Part shown: positions 41,103 to 49,989 of the stretch, in pieces | Layout of the letters: the number at the start of each line of letters is the position of its first letter | Numbering within the stretch: position 1 is the stretch's first letter | Source of the DNA: Nocardia transvalensis | GTDB lineage: Bacteria; Actinomycetota; Actinomycetes; Mycobacteriales; Mycobacteriaceae | NCBI RefSeq assembly: GCF_015477765.1 | Contig: NZ_JADLQQ010000005.1 | Coordinates: 434,001 to 498,000 of the forward strand | Direction: 5' to 3' | Length of the DNA stretch: 64,000 nucleotides | Notes under the pieces: generated by a model | What the model was told of the DNA's origin: nothing | Database searches by the model: none | What the model saw: only the letters and a program-made list of their open reading frames with translations | Made by a program: the position numbers and the translations under genes

Positions 41103-42230
41103 TCAGTCGGTGTATATCTTCAGGCCGGGATTGTCAGCGAGCACGATACTGAGCGGCTGGGCGGTGGTTACGGGTACGAGTTGCCCCGTATCGAGGTACC
41201 CGGCGGTCCCGCCGGACACGATGCCGAGCGCCTTGGTCCCGGTCACCACCGCACCGCCACTGTCGCCGGGCACAGAGAGAATGTCTGTCCAGAACATGTT
41301 GTGGAGGGGAACGTCTCCGTTGGTCGTCAACGACTCATCCACTCCATGCACTGTGCCACAGGTGAAGCCGGTGATAGCGCCGGATTTACAGGCGGGTGCG
41401 CCGATCACAGGCTCGGCGACCCCATTGATCGGGATCGCCGGGCCACCGCGCACGCCCACCAGGTTGTTCCGGAAACGGGACTCGGCGGCCGCGTTGACGA
41501 TCCGCACAATCGCATAATCGCGATCACCGAACACGGACTTCTGAAAGCTGCCGATCCTCTGGAAGGTTCCGAGTTGCTGACCGGGGGGAGGTGCGAGGTC
41601 GAGCACGAGGGCGGCTGCGTTCGGCGTGCCCGCGCCGGCACGGTTCAGGTCGCAGTGACCTGCGGTGATATTCACGGTATTGCCGTCGCCGTCGGTGCCG
41701 TTGAACCCCGTCGAGCACGGCCCCCCGTTACCACCTCGGCCGTTCGAGATGACGATATACGGTGTCCCGCCGACGACGGCCGGACCGTCGGCAGCGGTGG
41801 CCGCAGGCACTGCGGACCGCGCGTCGACGACCTCTTTCCCGTTCCTCCGCGTCGATTCGGTCTCGGCAATGGTCTCGATCGTAAATCCGGCGGTCTCCGC
41901 GGCCTTGCGGGCAGCAGGCGTGGTCGGGCCGTCGACCAATGTCACGACCGGACGGCCCGCCTCGTCCAGCCGAACGCCCGCAAGGACGGCCGGATAATCG
42001 CGGCGTGCCGCCGATTCGAATTCACTCAGCCGCTGGGCCGCATCAGAACGCTGGAGATATTCCGCCACCGTAAGTCCGAGGTCGCGGGAAATCGCAATGC
42101 CCAACTCGGGAGGTAAATCACCACCGATCCCGGGTTCCGCCGACACCGCGGCCGATCCCGTTACCACCGCCGAAGTCGCAACACCACAAACGATCACCAC
42201 CACACGCGCGACGGAGCATCGTACGGACAC
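41103..42230 (-). CDS. Secreted S1-family serine protease (streptogrisin-like)
   Basis: A 375-residue secreted protease. A signal peptide (residues ~1-31, ending AAVSAEP) and a propeptide (~32-145) precede the chymotrypsin-fold domain. Catalytic residues are visible: His in ITAGHCD, Asp in GDRDYAIVRI and Ser in PGDSGGAV. The disulfide cysteines of streptogrisin-type enzymes also appear present (GPCSTG/GHC and CKSGAITGFTCG). GTG 42230 follows GAGGAGG. Confidence 0.92.
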   Translation of the reverse strand: MSVRCSVARVVVIVCGVATSAVVTGSAAVSAEPGIGGDLPPELGIAISRDLGLTVAEYLQRSDAAQRLSEFESAARRDYPAVLAGVRLDEAGRPVVTLVDGPTTPAARKAAETAGFTIETIAETESTRRNGKEVVDARSAVPAATAADGPAVVGGTPYIVISNGRGGNGGPCSTGFNGTDGDGNTVNITAGHCDLNRAGAGTPNAAALVLDLAPPPGQQLGTFQRIGSFQKSVFGDRDYAIVRIVNAAAESRFRNNLVGVRGGPAIPINGVAEPVIGAPACKSGAITGFTCGTVHGVDESLTTNGDVPLHNMFWTDILSVPGDSGGAVVTGTKALGIVSGGTAGYLDTGQLVPVTTAQPLSIVLADNPGLKIYTD

Positions 42231-42359
42231 TCAGCCTCCTCACTCGTATCTTGCTGACCTCTTTGTCGGTGGGCAAACTTTCATGACCGCAGGACGAGCC
42301 TAATTCGTCGCAGTGCGTCGAGCCCCCCAACACGCCTGGGCAGGACTGGCCCCGCGATG

Positions 42360-43193
42360 TCAGCGGAATGCCGCGGCGTTGCGCACGGCCCAGTCGGCGA
42401 AGGCGGCGGGAGCGCGACCGAGGATCTTCTCGACGTCCGGGCTGACGGCCTGTTCGTGGGCGGTTGGGCTGCCGAGGATGTCCAGGGTGGTGTCGGCGAC
42501 CGGGGCGGGCATGAAGGTGAGCATGTGGGTGCGGGCCTCCTGCCGGGTCCGGTCGAGAAAGGTGATCGGTTCGCCGATGGCGTCACCGATGGCGACCGCC
42601 TGCCGGCGTGGGGTGATCGGCGCGGGACCGGTCAGCTCGTAGATCGCCCGGGCATGACCCGGCTGCGTCAGGGTCGTCGCGGCCACGGCGGCAATGTCGT
42701 CGGGATCGATGATCGGCAGGGCGACCTCGCCGAAGGGTGCTGCGATCGTGCGGCTCGCCCTGACGGACGGCGCCCAGGCATAGGCATTGGACGCGAAGCC
42801 GCCGGAACGCAGGATGGTCCAATCGGCACCGGACTCGGCGACAGCCTGCTCGAAGGCCGCAAAGGCTCGGCCGTGTGACGGGGAGTCCGGGCGGGTGGCC
42901 ACCCCTTGAGACGAGAGAAGGACCATCCTGCCGGAACCGGCGAACGGGGCGACGACCCGGGCAGGCTCGCCGCCTGCCATCAGGTCTCCTCCGATCAGCA
43001 GAAAGACCGCGGCCGCGTCGGCGAATAGACCGGCAGGCGACCCCGAGAGATCGGTTGCGATCGCGCGGACACCGGGCGGTATATCGGCCTGTGTGATGCG
43101 CCGGGAGACGGCGGTCACCTCGTGACCCTGCTCGGCGAGGCTGCGGACAAGCGTGCGGCCGACGTTTCCGGTGGCACCCGTGACAACGATCAT
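42360..43193 (-). CDS. NmrA/NAD(P)H-binding oxidoreductase-like protein
   Basis: A 277-residue atypical SDR with GATGNVG at residues 6-12. There is no classical YxxxK; it belongs to the NmrA/quinone-reductase-like group. It is divergent from the TetR gene at 43265 across 71 bp holding two near-palindromes, so it is probably the repressed target. Confidence 0.87.
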   Translation of the reverse strand: MIVVTGATGNVGRTLVRSLAEQGHEVTAVSRRITQADIPPGVRAIATDLSGSPAGLFADAAAVFLLIGGDLMAGGEPARVVAPFAGSGRMVLLSSQGVATRPDSPSHGRAFAAFEQAVAESGADWTILRSGGFASNAYAWAPSVRASRTIAAPFGEVALPIIDPDDIAAVAATTLTQPGHARAIYELTGPAPITPRRQAVAIGDAIGEPITFLDRTRQEARTHMLTFMPAPVADTTLDILGSPTAHEQAVSPDVEKILGRAPAAFADWAVRNAAAFR

Positions 43194-43203
43194 GTGAAGT
43201 CCT

Positions 43204-43274
43204 TAGTTAGTTGACTGACTTACAATCATGAACCTAGCACAGCCCGGGACGTATAGTTAGTCAGGTGACTGACT
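43204..43274. promoter_or_regulatory. Two TetR-type operators in a divergent promoter
   Basis: AGTTAGT-tg-ACTGACT lies near 43205-43220, and AGTTAGTCA-gg-TGACTGACT at 43255-43274. The two are imperfect dyads of the same sequence. The second overlaps the TetR start codon. They would let the TetR protein repress both its own gene and the NmrA-like gene. Confidence 0.7.
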
Positions 43275-43861
43275 TGAAAGCATCCGCGCGCGGTCGGGCG
43301 TCGAGCACGAAGCGTCAGCGGCTCATGCGGGCGGCGGCCGAAGTCATCCACCGGCAGGGTGCCGAGCGCACCACCATCGCCGATATCGCTCGGGCGGCCG
43401 AGGTCCCGGTGGGCAACGTGTACTACTACTTCAAGACCAAGGATGAGCTTGTCACCGCCGCCCTGACCGAGCACGCGCGGCAGCTGGAACTACTCACCGA
43501 CCAGCTGGATCAACTCCCCGACCCCCGCGAACGCCTCCGGGGCCTGATCAATGCCTGGGTCGGCCAACGCGACCTCACCGCCCGCTATGGCTGCCCGACC
43601 GGCACCCTCGCCGCCGAGCTGGACAAGCGCGACGAGGGTGGCCTGGACCTCGAAGCGGGCAGGGTCATTCGGCTGCTGCTCACCTGGGTGGAACGCCAAT
43701 TCCGCGAGCTGGGCCGGCCGGACCCCGACGGCCTGGCACTTACCCTGGTGAGCGCCTACCAGGGCATGTCCCTGATGGCCAACGCCCTGCGGGATCCGGA
43801 AGTCGTGCAACGCGAGGGCGCCCGCCTGCTCGCCTGGCTCGACTCCCTCGAAACCACCTGA
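43265..43861 (+). CDS. TetR-family regulator
   Basis: A 198-residue TetR regulator with the helix-turn-helix TTIADIARAAEVPVGNVYYY followed by FKTKDELV. The C-terminal domain carries a Cys (RYGCPTGTL) as in several redox-responsive members of this group. GTG 43265 sits inside the second operator. Divergent from the NmrA-like gene. Confidence 0.92.
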   Translation: MTDLKASARGRASSTKRQRLMRAAAEVIHRQGAERTTIADIARAAEVPVGNVYYYFKTKDELVTAALTEHARQLELLTDQLDQLPDPRERLRGLINAWVGQRDLTARYGCPTGTLAAELDKRDEGGLDLEAGRVIRLLLTWVERQFRELGRPDPDGLALTLVSAYQGMSLMANALRDPEVVQREGARLLAWLDSLETT

Positions 43862-43894
43862 GTGGCGGCAATCGGCTCGGCGCCGAATGGCCGA

Positions 43895-44791
43895 CTATCC
43901 CACTGCCACCGGGTGTTCGGTGTCTCGTTCGTCGTGGAGGGTCGGCGAATTCGCGAGTAGGGCTACGCCGCCGATGATCAGGACGGCGGCGGTGGTGAGG
44001 GGGATGAGGTCGGGGTAGGCGGCGGTGGTGAACAGGGTGAGGCCCGCGGCGTAGCTGAGGACCGGGTCGGTGATGGTCATGGTGGTGAGGGCGGTGGGCA
44101 GGGAGCCTCGGGCGAACGCCTCCTGGGTGAGGATTGCGCCGACAGTGGTGGAGAGGGGAATTCCCAGCAGTGCCCAGCTCGGATGTGGCAGTGCGGCGGC
44201 CGCGATCGACACGAGGACGGCCGTGGTGGCCACGCAGCAGCCGGAGGCCATGGCGGTCAGCGCGGATCGAAGTTGTGGCGAGCGGACCGTTTGCGCCGCC
44301 GCCGCCAGCAGGATCACCGCCGTCGGCACGACCGCGATGGCGAAGGGCAGCACATGGGCTCGCAGCGCACCGTGCGGCACGCCGTGGGCGATCAGCACCG
44401 CCAGCCCGCAGCACACCGCCCCGGTGCCGATCCAATCCCGCCGCAGCAATCGTCTGCGCCGCCGACCGGCGGCCAGCGGGAGCGCGAACAGCAACTGAAC
44501 CACCAGCAGCGCCTGCACCATCGATAACGCCCCGTATCGCAGGGCCGCGGCATGGATGACGAACCCGGTGGCGCTGGCCCCCTGCCCGAGCAGCCAGCGG
44601 CGACTGGTCACCAGCGTGCGCGCGATGCCGATCACCGCCAGCACGCGACCCTGCCGCGGGTCGTCGAGCGCCGCCCGGCGGGCACTGCCCTGCTGCAGCG
44701 CCGCCGCGACCGCGAACAGCAACGCCGCCAGCAGTGCCAGCGCACCACCGATCACGTCGCCGTCCCCGATGCGTCCCACCATGGGCCCCAT
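43895..44791 (-). CDS. DMT-superfamily transporter
   Basis: A 298-residue membrane protein with about nine or ten segments and a duplicated EamA/DMT layout (ALLAALLFAVAAALQQGSAR at the start, TTVGAILTQEAFARGSLP later). It is like the actinobacterial DMT proteins related to NIPA-type transporters. ATG 44791 is chosen; ATG 44782 is possible. The substrate is unknown. Confidence 0.8.
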   Translation of the reverse strand: MGPMVGRIGDGDVIGGALALLAALLFAVAAALQQGSARRAALDDPRQGRVLAVIGIARTLVTSRRWLLGQGASATGFVIHAAALRYGALSMVQALLVVQLLFALPLAAGRRRRRLLRRDWIGTGAVCCGLAVLIAHGVPHGALRAHVLPFAIAVVPTAVILLAAAAQTVRSPQLRSALTAMASGCCVATTAVLVSIAAAALPHPSWALLGIPLSTTVGAILTQEAFARGSLPTALTTMTITDPVLSYAAGLTLFTTAAYPDLIPLTTAAVLIIGGVALLANSPTLHDERDTEHPVAVG

Positions 44792-44858
44792 CCTGGGCAT
44801 TCCGGGTGAACCCCGGTTGTCCCCCGGATGGACGGCCGCCCACGATGATCTTGTCCCG

Positions 44859-46298
44859 CTACTTGTACTGCGCCAGGCAGGCTCCCTCGCCGTCGAGGAC
44901 TCCCGTGCGGAACGCGTCGAGGCGGGAGTATCCGCCGCGCACGACCTTTCCGTCGACGTCGCTGGCGACCAGGCCGTCGGCCAGGATGCCCGAGACGGCG
45001 GCGTCGACATCCCCGGCGTCCAGGTACGGGTCGAGGGTCTTGTCGGTCAGCTTGGTGGTGATGGCCCCGGTCAGGCAGGCCGTGCGCAGACCCGCCGTGT
45101 CGCCGGTCAACGGCAGCTTGCGATCCTGCTGGGCGGCCAGGGCATAGCGGGAGATGAATACCGAGAAGGCGTTGTAGTTGCCGCCCACGACAGCCGACAA
45201 CGGCTCGTCCGCGCCCGGCTGGGCGCCGGCGCGCTCGGCCAGCTCCGGCACGTCGGTACCGACCGTATTGGAGGCCGGACAGTACGAAACCGGTTCCGCC
45301 CCCGCACAGTTCGGCACGATCCCGGAATAGTCGAACCGCGGCGGCGCCTGCACCGGATAGACCCGGCCCAGGGTCTGGCTCAATTTGGTCAGCCATTCCA
45401 CATCGACCGGGGCCTGATTCTCCTTGTCGCCGGGTTCGAAGGTCTTGGGCAGATCGCCGCGGCGCTTGTTGATCTCCTTGCGGTTGATGCTCTTACAGGC
45501 CTGCGTGCCGTCGGTCCACCCGATCTGCACCGCACTCACCCGCTCGAACGCCGACCCGTGCACATTCTCGGGATTGTTGGGATCGCGGTCGCGCACGGCC
45601 ACCGCCGCACCCAGCACTCCGTCCAGCCCATCGGTGGTGTTGAGCGTGAAATGCGCCGAATTGCCCTCGGCCACATGCCGCAGGAACACTCCGGCAAAGC
45701 AGTCGGCCTGCTGTTCGAGCACGATGCCCGGCGTCAGAAATCCGTTGAGCCGGGCCTGATCCTGAAGCGCGTGACCGTATTCGTGCGCCAGCACCATGAC
45801 CACGGCCATCTTCGTGTACTTGCCGGCGACCAGCGGCAGCAGTTTGCCGCGATCCCACCCGATGGTCTTGTCCAGTTTGCAGTAGGCGGCATTCACCAGG
45901 CGATAGGTGGTGGTTTTGCAGAAGGTGACCGCCTGATCCCTGGGCGCGGCCGCATCCCAGGAGATGAAGTGGTTCGCCGGCGCGAACGTGCCGGGAAAGT
46001 TCTTGCCGTACTCGACCTTCCAGTACTCCTCGAGGTCGGCGAGCGTATTCAATGCCAGCCGGTCCATCTCGCCGCCGTCACCGTTGTCGGCCCGTAGGGC
46101 GGCATCGGGCACCCCGGCCCGCGGCCCGCTGGGACCGCTGCTCTGGGTCGCCCCCGCCACCTGGAACGGATTGTCGTCGGCGGTCGCCACCGGCTGCGGC
46201 GCACCGCTCATGGAATCGTTGCCGCATCCGGCCGACATCACCGCCAGCGCCATCAGGCCCGCGACCACCGCACACCGCAGCCGCCCACTGTTCATCAC
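44859..46298 (-). CDS. Lipoprotein neutral zinc metallopeptidase
   Basis: A 479-residue lipoprotein. The lipobox MSAGC (Cys25) follows a hydrophobic signal. The zinc motif is VLAHEYGHALQDQ (HExxH), with a downstream EQQADCFAG that supplies the third ligand. This is the YpfJ-like neutral zinc metallopeptidase family. It probably acts at the outer face of the membrane. Cysteines in YCKLD and FCKTTT may form a disulfide. Confidence 0.88.
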   Translation of the reverse strand: MMNSGRLRCAVVAGLMALAVMSAGCGNDSMSGAPQPVATADDNPFQVAGATQSSGPSGPRAGVPDAALRADNGDGGEMDRLALNTLADLEEYWKVEYGKNFPGTFAPANHFISWDAAAPRDQAVTFCKTTTYRLVNAAYCKLDKTIGWDRGKLLPLVAGKYTKMAVVMVLAHEYGHALQDQARLNGFLTPGIVLEQQADCFAGVFLRHVAEGNSAHFTLNTTDGLDGVLGAAVAVRDRDPNNPENVHGSAFERVSAVQIGWTDGTQACKSINRKEINKRRGDLPKTFEPGDKENQAPVDVEWLTKLSQTLGRVYPVQAPPRFDYSGIVPNCAGAEPVSYCPASNTVGTDVPELAERAGAQPGADEPLSAVVGGNYNAFSVFISRYALAAQQDRKLPLTGDTAGLRTACLTGAITTKLTDKTLDPYLDAGDVDAAVSGILADGLVASDVDGKVVRGGYSRLDAFRTGVLDGEGACLAQYK

Positions 46299-46440
46299 GA
46301 CGCTCTCGCCTCCCCGAATACCGCTGTCCTACACCCGGACCCATGACGGTCCGGAAAAACCGCGCCAGCGGTCCCCCGTCTCCGAGCGATCACATCGTAA
46401 TCGGACCCACCGACATCGGCACGGCAACGAGATACAGACT

Positions 46441-47673
46441 TCAGGCCAGCCGGTCGGCACGCGCGTTGAGGTAGCGCTGCTGCGGCAGGCTCTTCGCCCG
46501 GCCCGCCGCGGCCAGGTAGGCGGCGCGCGCGGCGCCACGATCGCCCAGCATCTCCAGCAGATGCGCCCGCACGGCATCGACGCGATGGTCGCCGCCGAGC
46601 CGGTCGGCCACCTTCTCCACCAGTTCGAGCCCCTCGCGGGGGCCGCGCGACATGGCCACGGCGACAGCATGATTCAAGGCCACCACCGGGTTGTCACCGA
46701 AGGCGAGCAGCCGCTCGTAGAGGGCCGCGATCTGGGCCCAGTCGGTCGAGGCGTAGTCGGGCGCCTCGTCGTGCACGGCCGCTATCGCCGCCTGCAGCTG
46801 ATAGGGACCGACCGCACCGCGCGGCAGTGCCGCGGTGATCAGCGCGATCCCCTCGGCAATATCGCCTGCCCGCCACCGGCTTCGGTCCTGTTCGGCCATC
46901 GGGATCAGCTCCCCTGCCGCACCGGTGCGCGCGGGTCGGCGGGCATCGGTCAGCAGCATCAGCGCCAGCAGTCCCGCCACCTCGCCGTCGTCGGCCAGCA
47001 GGCGATGCAGCACGCGGGCCAAACGGATTGCCTCCGAGGTCAATTCGATACGATGCAGGCTCGCGCCCGAGGTGGCGGCGTAGCCCTCGGTGAAGATCAG
47101 ATACAGCACGTGCAGCACCGCGGCCAGCCGCTCGCCCCGTTCGGCGGGCGACGGCGCGGCGAACGGGATGCCGCTGTCGGCGATGGTCTTCTTGGCCCGG
47201 CTGATCCGCCGGGTCATGGTCGCCTCGGACACCAGGAAGGCGCGGGCGATCTCGGCGGTGGTCAGGCCGCCCACCGCGCGCAGCGTCAACGCGATCTGCG
47301 AGGGCGGCGACAGCGCCGGGTGACAGCACAGAAACAGCAGTATCAGAGTGTCGTCGGCGTCGGTGGGCGGGCGATCCGCGGGTGGGGCCAGCCAGTCCTG
47401 CGGCAGCCGCCACTGCGCGACGGTCTGCTCCCGCTGCCGCCGCGCCTGCTCGCTGCGCAGCAGATCGGTCAGGCGGCGCGAGGCGACGGTGATCAGCCAA
47501 CTGCGCGGGTCGTCCGGCAGTCCCTGCCCGGGCCATTGGACGGCAGCGGCCAGCAACGCCTCCTGCGCCGCGTCCTCCGCGATGTCGAAATGCCCGTAGC
47601 GGCGCACCAGCGCGCCGAGGACCTGCGGCGCCAGGCGGCGCAGCAGGTTCTCGAACTCGCTGCGAGAGATCAC
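46441..47673 (-). CDS. ECF42-type sigma factor
   Basis: A 410-residue ECF sigma factor with sigma-2 and sigma-4 domains (LAPQVLGALVRRYGHFDIAEDAAQ; LTTAEIARAFLVSEATMTRR) plus a long C-terminal TPR-like extension (residues ~190-410). That extension replaces an anti-sigma factor in the ECF42 group. GTG 47673 overlaps the upstream DGPF gene (GTGA). DGPF proteins are the known genetic partners of ECF42 factors. Confidence 0.92.
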   Translation of the reverse strand: MISRSEFENLLRRLAPQVLGALVRRYGHFDIAEDAAQEALLAAAVQWPGQGLPDDPRSWLITVASRRLTDLLRSEQARRQREQTVAQWRLPQDWLAPPADRPPTDADDTLILLFLCCHPALSPPSQIALTLRAVGGLTTAEIARAFLVSEATMTRRISRAKKTIADSGIPFAAPSPAERGERLAAVLHVLYLIFTEGYAATSGASLHRIELTSEAIRLARVLHRLLADDGEVAGLLALMLLTDARRPARTGAAGELIPMAEQDRSRWRAGDIAEGIALITAALPRGAVGPYQLQAAIAAVHDEAPDYASTDWAQIAALYERLLAFGDNPVVALNHAVAVAMSRGPREGLELVEKVADRLGGDHRVDAVRAHLLEMLGDRGAARAAYLAAAGRAKSLPQQRYLNARADRLA

Positions 47674-48074
47674 ATCTCGTCCGCGGACTCCATGATCGGC
47701 CGGATATCGGCGTAGGCGTCGGGGTTCATCTGTGCCGGGGCCGGGCATTGCTGCATCCGGCTCGCGATCTCGGTGGCCCGGTCGAAGCTGTCACACTCGA
47801 CGATCCAGTATCCGGCCAGCACCTCCTCCGTCTCGGCGTAGGGGCCGTCGGTGACGAACGCCTGCCCGCCGCGACTGCCGACCCGCCGGGTGTGCACCGG
47901 CGCTGCCAACGCTCGCGTCTCCACCAGTTCCCCCGACTGCTCCAACTCCTTGTTGAAGGCGGTCATGAACGCCACCATCTTCTCGAAGTCCTCCGGCGCC
48001 CACGCCGACTCACCGCCCCCACCCATTCCGTCGTAGTCCCGCTGCGAGCCGTAGCTGAGAATCATGTACTTCAC
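47670..48074 (-). CDS. DGPF (YCII-related) protein
   Basis: A 134-residue protein with the DGPF-type motif TDGPYAETEEVLAGYW and the YCII-like fold. It overlaps the sigma factor gene by 4 bp. DGPF genes are regular targets and partners of ECF42 factors, so both probably form an autoregulated operon. The biochemical role is unknown. Confidence 0.9.
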   Translation of the reverse strand: MKYMILSYGSQRDYDGMGGGGESAWAPEDFEKMVAFMTAFNKELEQSGELVETRALAAPVHTRRVGSRGGQAFVTDGPYAETEEVLAGYWIVECDSFDRATEIASRMQQCPAPAQMNPDAYADIRPIMESADEM

Positions 48075-48135
48075 GACTGCTCCTTTCGACCGGCACCCCT
48101 GCGGCGCTGTTCACCGGGTACGTCGAAGCCGGACT

Positions 48136-49500
48136 TCATTCTCGGACATCGGCGGATGTATCGGTGACGATCCGCCGAGTCCGCAGGGCGAGGGCGGACA
48201 GTCCCGCGATCACCATGTAGATGCCGACGATCCACAGACCGGCCCGCTGGGTGCCGGTGAGATCACGCAGCCATCCGGTGATGTAGGGCGCAGCGAAACC
48301 GCTGATATTGCCGAGCGAATTGATCAGCGCGATGCCTCCGGCCGCTGCGGCGCCCGTCAGGAAGGTACCCGGCAGTGCCCAGAAGGTGGGCAGGGCGGCC
48401 ATGACCCCGACGGCACAGACGGTGACCGCGGTCATGGCGGCGAACGGATTGCCCAGATACAGCGCGACGGGAATGGCCAGGCCGCCGATTATCGCGGGCA
48501 GGGCCACATGCCAGCGCCGCTCTCCCGTCCGGTCGCCGTGGCGGCCCCACCACACCATCGCCACCGCGGCGACCACATACGGCACCGCGTTGATCAGCCC
48601 GCGCTCCACCACCGAATATTTCACCCCGTACTGCTCCTGGAATCCGGCGATGATGGTGGGCAGGAAGAATCCGAGCGCGTACAGGCCGTAGACGATGCCG
48701 CCGTAGATCACGGCCAGCCCCAGAATGCGCGGATGGGTCAGCGCCTTGCGCACGGTCCAGTGTTCGGCGCGCTCGACCGCGATTCGATCGCGTTCGAGTT
48801 CGCCTGCCAGCCAATCCCTTTCCGCCGCGCTGAGCCAGCGCGCCTGTTCCGGCCGGTCGGTGAGGAACACCCACGTCACCACCGCCAGCAGCAGCGCGGG
48901 CAGCCCCTCGACGAGGAACATGAACCGCCAGCCGCTCAACCCGAAGACACCCTCGCCGTATTCGATGATCAGGCTCGACAGCGTGGCGCCGAGCGCGGTC
49001 GAGATCGGCACGGCCGCCATGAACAGCGCCACGATCCGGGCGCGATAGGCCTGCGGGAACCAGTACGTCAGATACAGCAGGATGCCGGGAAAGAATCCGG
49101 CCTCGGCCACGCCCAGCAGGAAGCGCAGCACCACCAGCACCGTCGCATTCGGCACGAATGCCATGGCCGTGGCGACAATTCCCCAGCTGAGCATGATGCG
49201 GGCGATCCATCGCCGCGCACCGAACCGGTGCAGGGCCAGGTTGCTGGGCACCTCGAGGGCGAGATAGCCGATAAAGAAGATGCCCGAGGCGAAACCGAAC
49301 ACCGTCTCGCTCACAGCGAGCTCTTCTTTGAGTCCGTTGGGGCCGGCGAAGCCGATGTTCACCCGGTCCAAATAGTTGACGAAATACAGCAACCCCAGAA
49401 ACGGCACCAACCGCAGGCCGACCTTGCGCAGGGTGCTTCGGGAGACATCGGTGGCTGGCAACACCTGCGTACTGTCGGTGTCCGGGCCACCGGAAGTCAA
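48136..49500 (-). CDS. MFS transporter (anion:cation symporter-like)
   Basis: A 454-residue major-facilitator protein with 12 predicted segments. FVNYLDRVNIGFAGP and GIFFIGYLALEVPSNLALHR are typical of the ACS/phthalate permease group, so an organic anion is the likely substrate. The ORF begins with TTG 49500, directly after GGGGGG; GTG 49464 is an alternative. No catabolic operon is adjacent. Confidence 0.85.
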   Translation of the reverse strand: MTSGGPDTDSTQVLPATDVSRSTLRKVGLRLVPFLGLLYFVNYLDRVNIGFAGPNGLKEELAVSETVFGFASGIFFIGYLALEVPSNLALHRFGARRWIARIMLSWGIVATAMAFVPNATVLVVLRFLLGVAEAGFFPGILLYLTYWFPQAYRARIVALFMAAVPISTALGATLSSLIIEYGEGVFGLSGWRFMFLVEGLPALLLAVVTWVFLTDRPEQARWLSAAERDWLAGELERDRIAVERAEHWTVRKALTHPRILGLAVIYGGIVYGLYALGFFLPTIIAGFQEQYGVKYSVVERGLINAVPYVVAAVAMVWWGRHGDRTGERRWHVALPAIIGGLAIPVALYLGNPFAAMTAVTVCAVGVMAALPTFWALPGTFLTGAAAAGGIALINSLGNISGFAAPYITGWLRDLTGTQRAGLWIVGIYMVIAGLSALALRTRRIVTDTSADVRE

Positions 49501-49517
49501 CCCCCCGGTTTTCGGTA

Positions 49518-49964
49518 TTACTGCACGCAGAATTCGTTGCCGTGCGGATCGGCCATGGTGGTCCAGGCGCCGCCGAGATCACCGTCGTAGAGCCGCCGCG
49601 CGCCGAGCGTCTCGAGGCGGGCGACCTCGGCCTCGCGCCGCTGCGCGCCCACCTCGACATCCAGATGCAGCCGGTTCTTGCCGGTCTTCGGCTCGGGCAC
49701 GCGCTGGAACACGATCCGGTCGCCGCGCGCGATCCCGGTCGTCTCGTCGACCTCGGCGCGCGGATCCCGGATCGCCGCGAAATCCAGCCAGTACAACCGA
49801 TCACCGTCGTGCACAACACGGTCCGGCGCGATCTCCCCCGCTGCGACCATGCGGCGCAACAGCGGCGTGTGATTCTCGATCACGTAGCCGAGCGCCTGCG
49901 CCCAGAACCGGGCCAGTTCGTTCGGATCCGGTGTGTCGATGACGACCTGATAGCGGATGCTCAT
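49518..49964 (-). CDS. VOC/glyoxalase-like protein
   Basis: A 148-residue protein of the glyoxalase-like VOC family: VVIDTPDPNELARFWAQALG at the start and KNRLHLDVEV, MADPHGNEFCVQ near the end. His and Glu positions fit metal ligands. It lies between the MFS and hydrolase genes on the same strand; the substrate is unknown. Confidence 0.88.
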   Translation of the reverse strand: MSIRYQVVIDTPDPNELARFWAQALGYVIENHTPLLRRMVAAGEIAPDRVVHDGDRLYWLDFAAIRDPRAEVDETTGIARGDRIVFQRVPEPKTGKNRLHLDVEVGAQRREAEVARLETLGARRLYDGDLGGAWTTMADPHGNEFCVQ

Positions 49965-49989
49965 CCCGCGACAGTAGCCGCCAGGTCGG

